A DNA stretch of 6,917 nucleotides from CAYMBP01 sp964388745 (lineage in GTDB: Bacteria > Babelota > Babeliae > Babelales > RVW-14). Location: NCBI GenBank assembly GCA_964388745.1, contig CAYMBP010000036.1, positions 1-6,917 on the forward strand, in the 5' to 3' direction. Below, piece by piece: positions 6,687 to 6,917 of this stretch. The translations under genes and the position numbers were made by a program. Below the pieces are notes generated by a model. That model was not told the DNA's origin, ran no database searches, and was given only the letters and a program-made list of their open reading frames with translations. The number at the start of each line of letters is the position of its first letter. The stretch's first letter is position 1.

Positions 6687-6917
6687 TATCAATTAACATA
6701 ACCTAAAATCCATATTAAAATCTCTCTATCCTCATAAACATCACTTCCCTTCTTGAATCCAAACAAAGGGACAGTCATGCAAAAAATAAAAAGTGTTATA
6801 GCGCTACAGGGATAACATAATAGATTAGTATAATCGGGTCATTCTGGACTCTATTGCTTCGCTCCAGAGTTGTAAGTCTAAAATATGCTAAAGTAAAAAT
6901 AGTTGCAAAGCCCAAGG
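6687..6917. other. Non-coding region upstream of the HAD operon
   Basis: No convincing gene is present on either strand up to the right edge. On the plus strand a 12-codon frame (6777-6815, beginning MQKIKSVIAL and preceded by AAGGGA) looks like the start of a signal peptide but stops at once; it may be chance or the remnant of a lost gene. On the minus strand stops are frequent in all frames. The only structured element is the hairpin at 6843-6868. Confidence 0.5.
6843..6868. repeat. Palindromic hairpin, possible dispersed intergenic repeat
   Basis: TCTGGA (6843-6848) and TCCAGA (6863-6868) form a perfect 6-bp stem around a 14-nt loop; an alternative stem pairs ACTCT (6848-6852) with AGAGT (6866-6870). 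It is more GC-rich than the surrounding DNA. There is no T-run after it on either strand, so it is not a typical terminator. Its form, with TCATTCTGGA before the loop, resembles short palindromic elements dispersed between genes in many intracellular bacteria; whether it is repeated in this genome cannot be seen here. Confidence 0.4.

Noticed and set aside
6807..6817. Similarity of AGGGATAACA to an I-SceI-type homing site and to the 23S rRNA peptidyl-transferase region
   Set aside because: Only about ten bases match and the flanking sequence shows no further rRNA or homing-site resemblance; chance.

Overview
This is an AT-rich window with all recognisable genes on the minus strand. From the right edge leftward, in the direction of transcription, they are: a tandem pair of paralogous HAD-type (DUF2608-like) proteins with N-terminal membrane or export segments, the second broken by a single-base frameshift; an AAA-type ATPase of the DUF4143 family; and a very large exported WD40/beta-propeller protein. 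Clear Shine-Dalgarno sites and secretion-type N-termini indicate a bacterium. The combination of DUF2608-like proteins, big secreted WD40 proteins and a DUF4143 ATPase suggests an intracellular, protist-associated lineage such as Candidatus Dependentiae (TM6/Babeliae). Legionella-like or chlamydia-like bacteria are alternatives. This placement is inference from gene content; there is no marker gene in the window.

Layout: 1-58 is the tail downstream of the WD40 gene. 59-3499 is the WD40 gene. 3500-3626 holds its ribosome-binding site, a near-consensus promoter and an inverted repeat at the predicted transcription start. 3627-4793 is the ATPase. 4794-4929 holds a perfect 17-bp inverted repeat ending just before the ATPase ribosome-binding site. 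4930-5777 is HAD copy 2 (frameshifted) and 5794-6660 is HAD copy 1 (intact), 16 bp apart. 6661-6917 is non-coding as far as can be seen, with a short hairpin near the right end.

The two HAD genes look like one transcription unit born from a tandem duplication; each retains the four HAD catalytic motifs (in copy 2 after restoring one base). The WD40 gene has its own promoter. Nothing in the sequence shows that the ATPase acts together with its neighbours. No RNA gene, CRISPR array, insertion sequence or convincing rho-independent terminator was seen. The most interesting points are the duplicated exported HAD pair with its one-base lesion exactly at catalytic motif I, the long perfect inverted repeat before the ATPase, and the giant secreted propeller protein.
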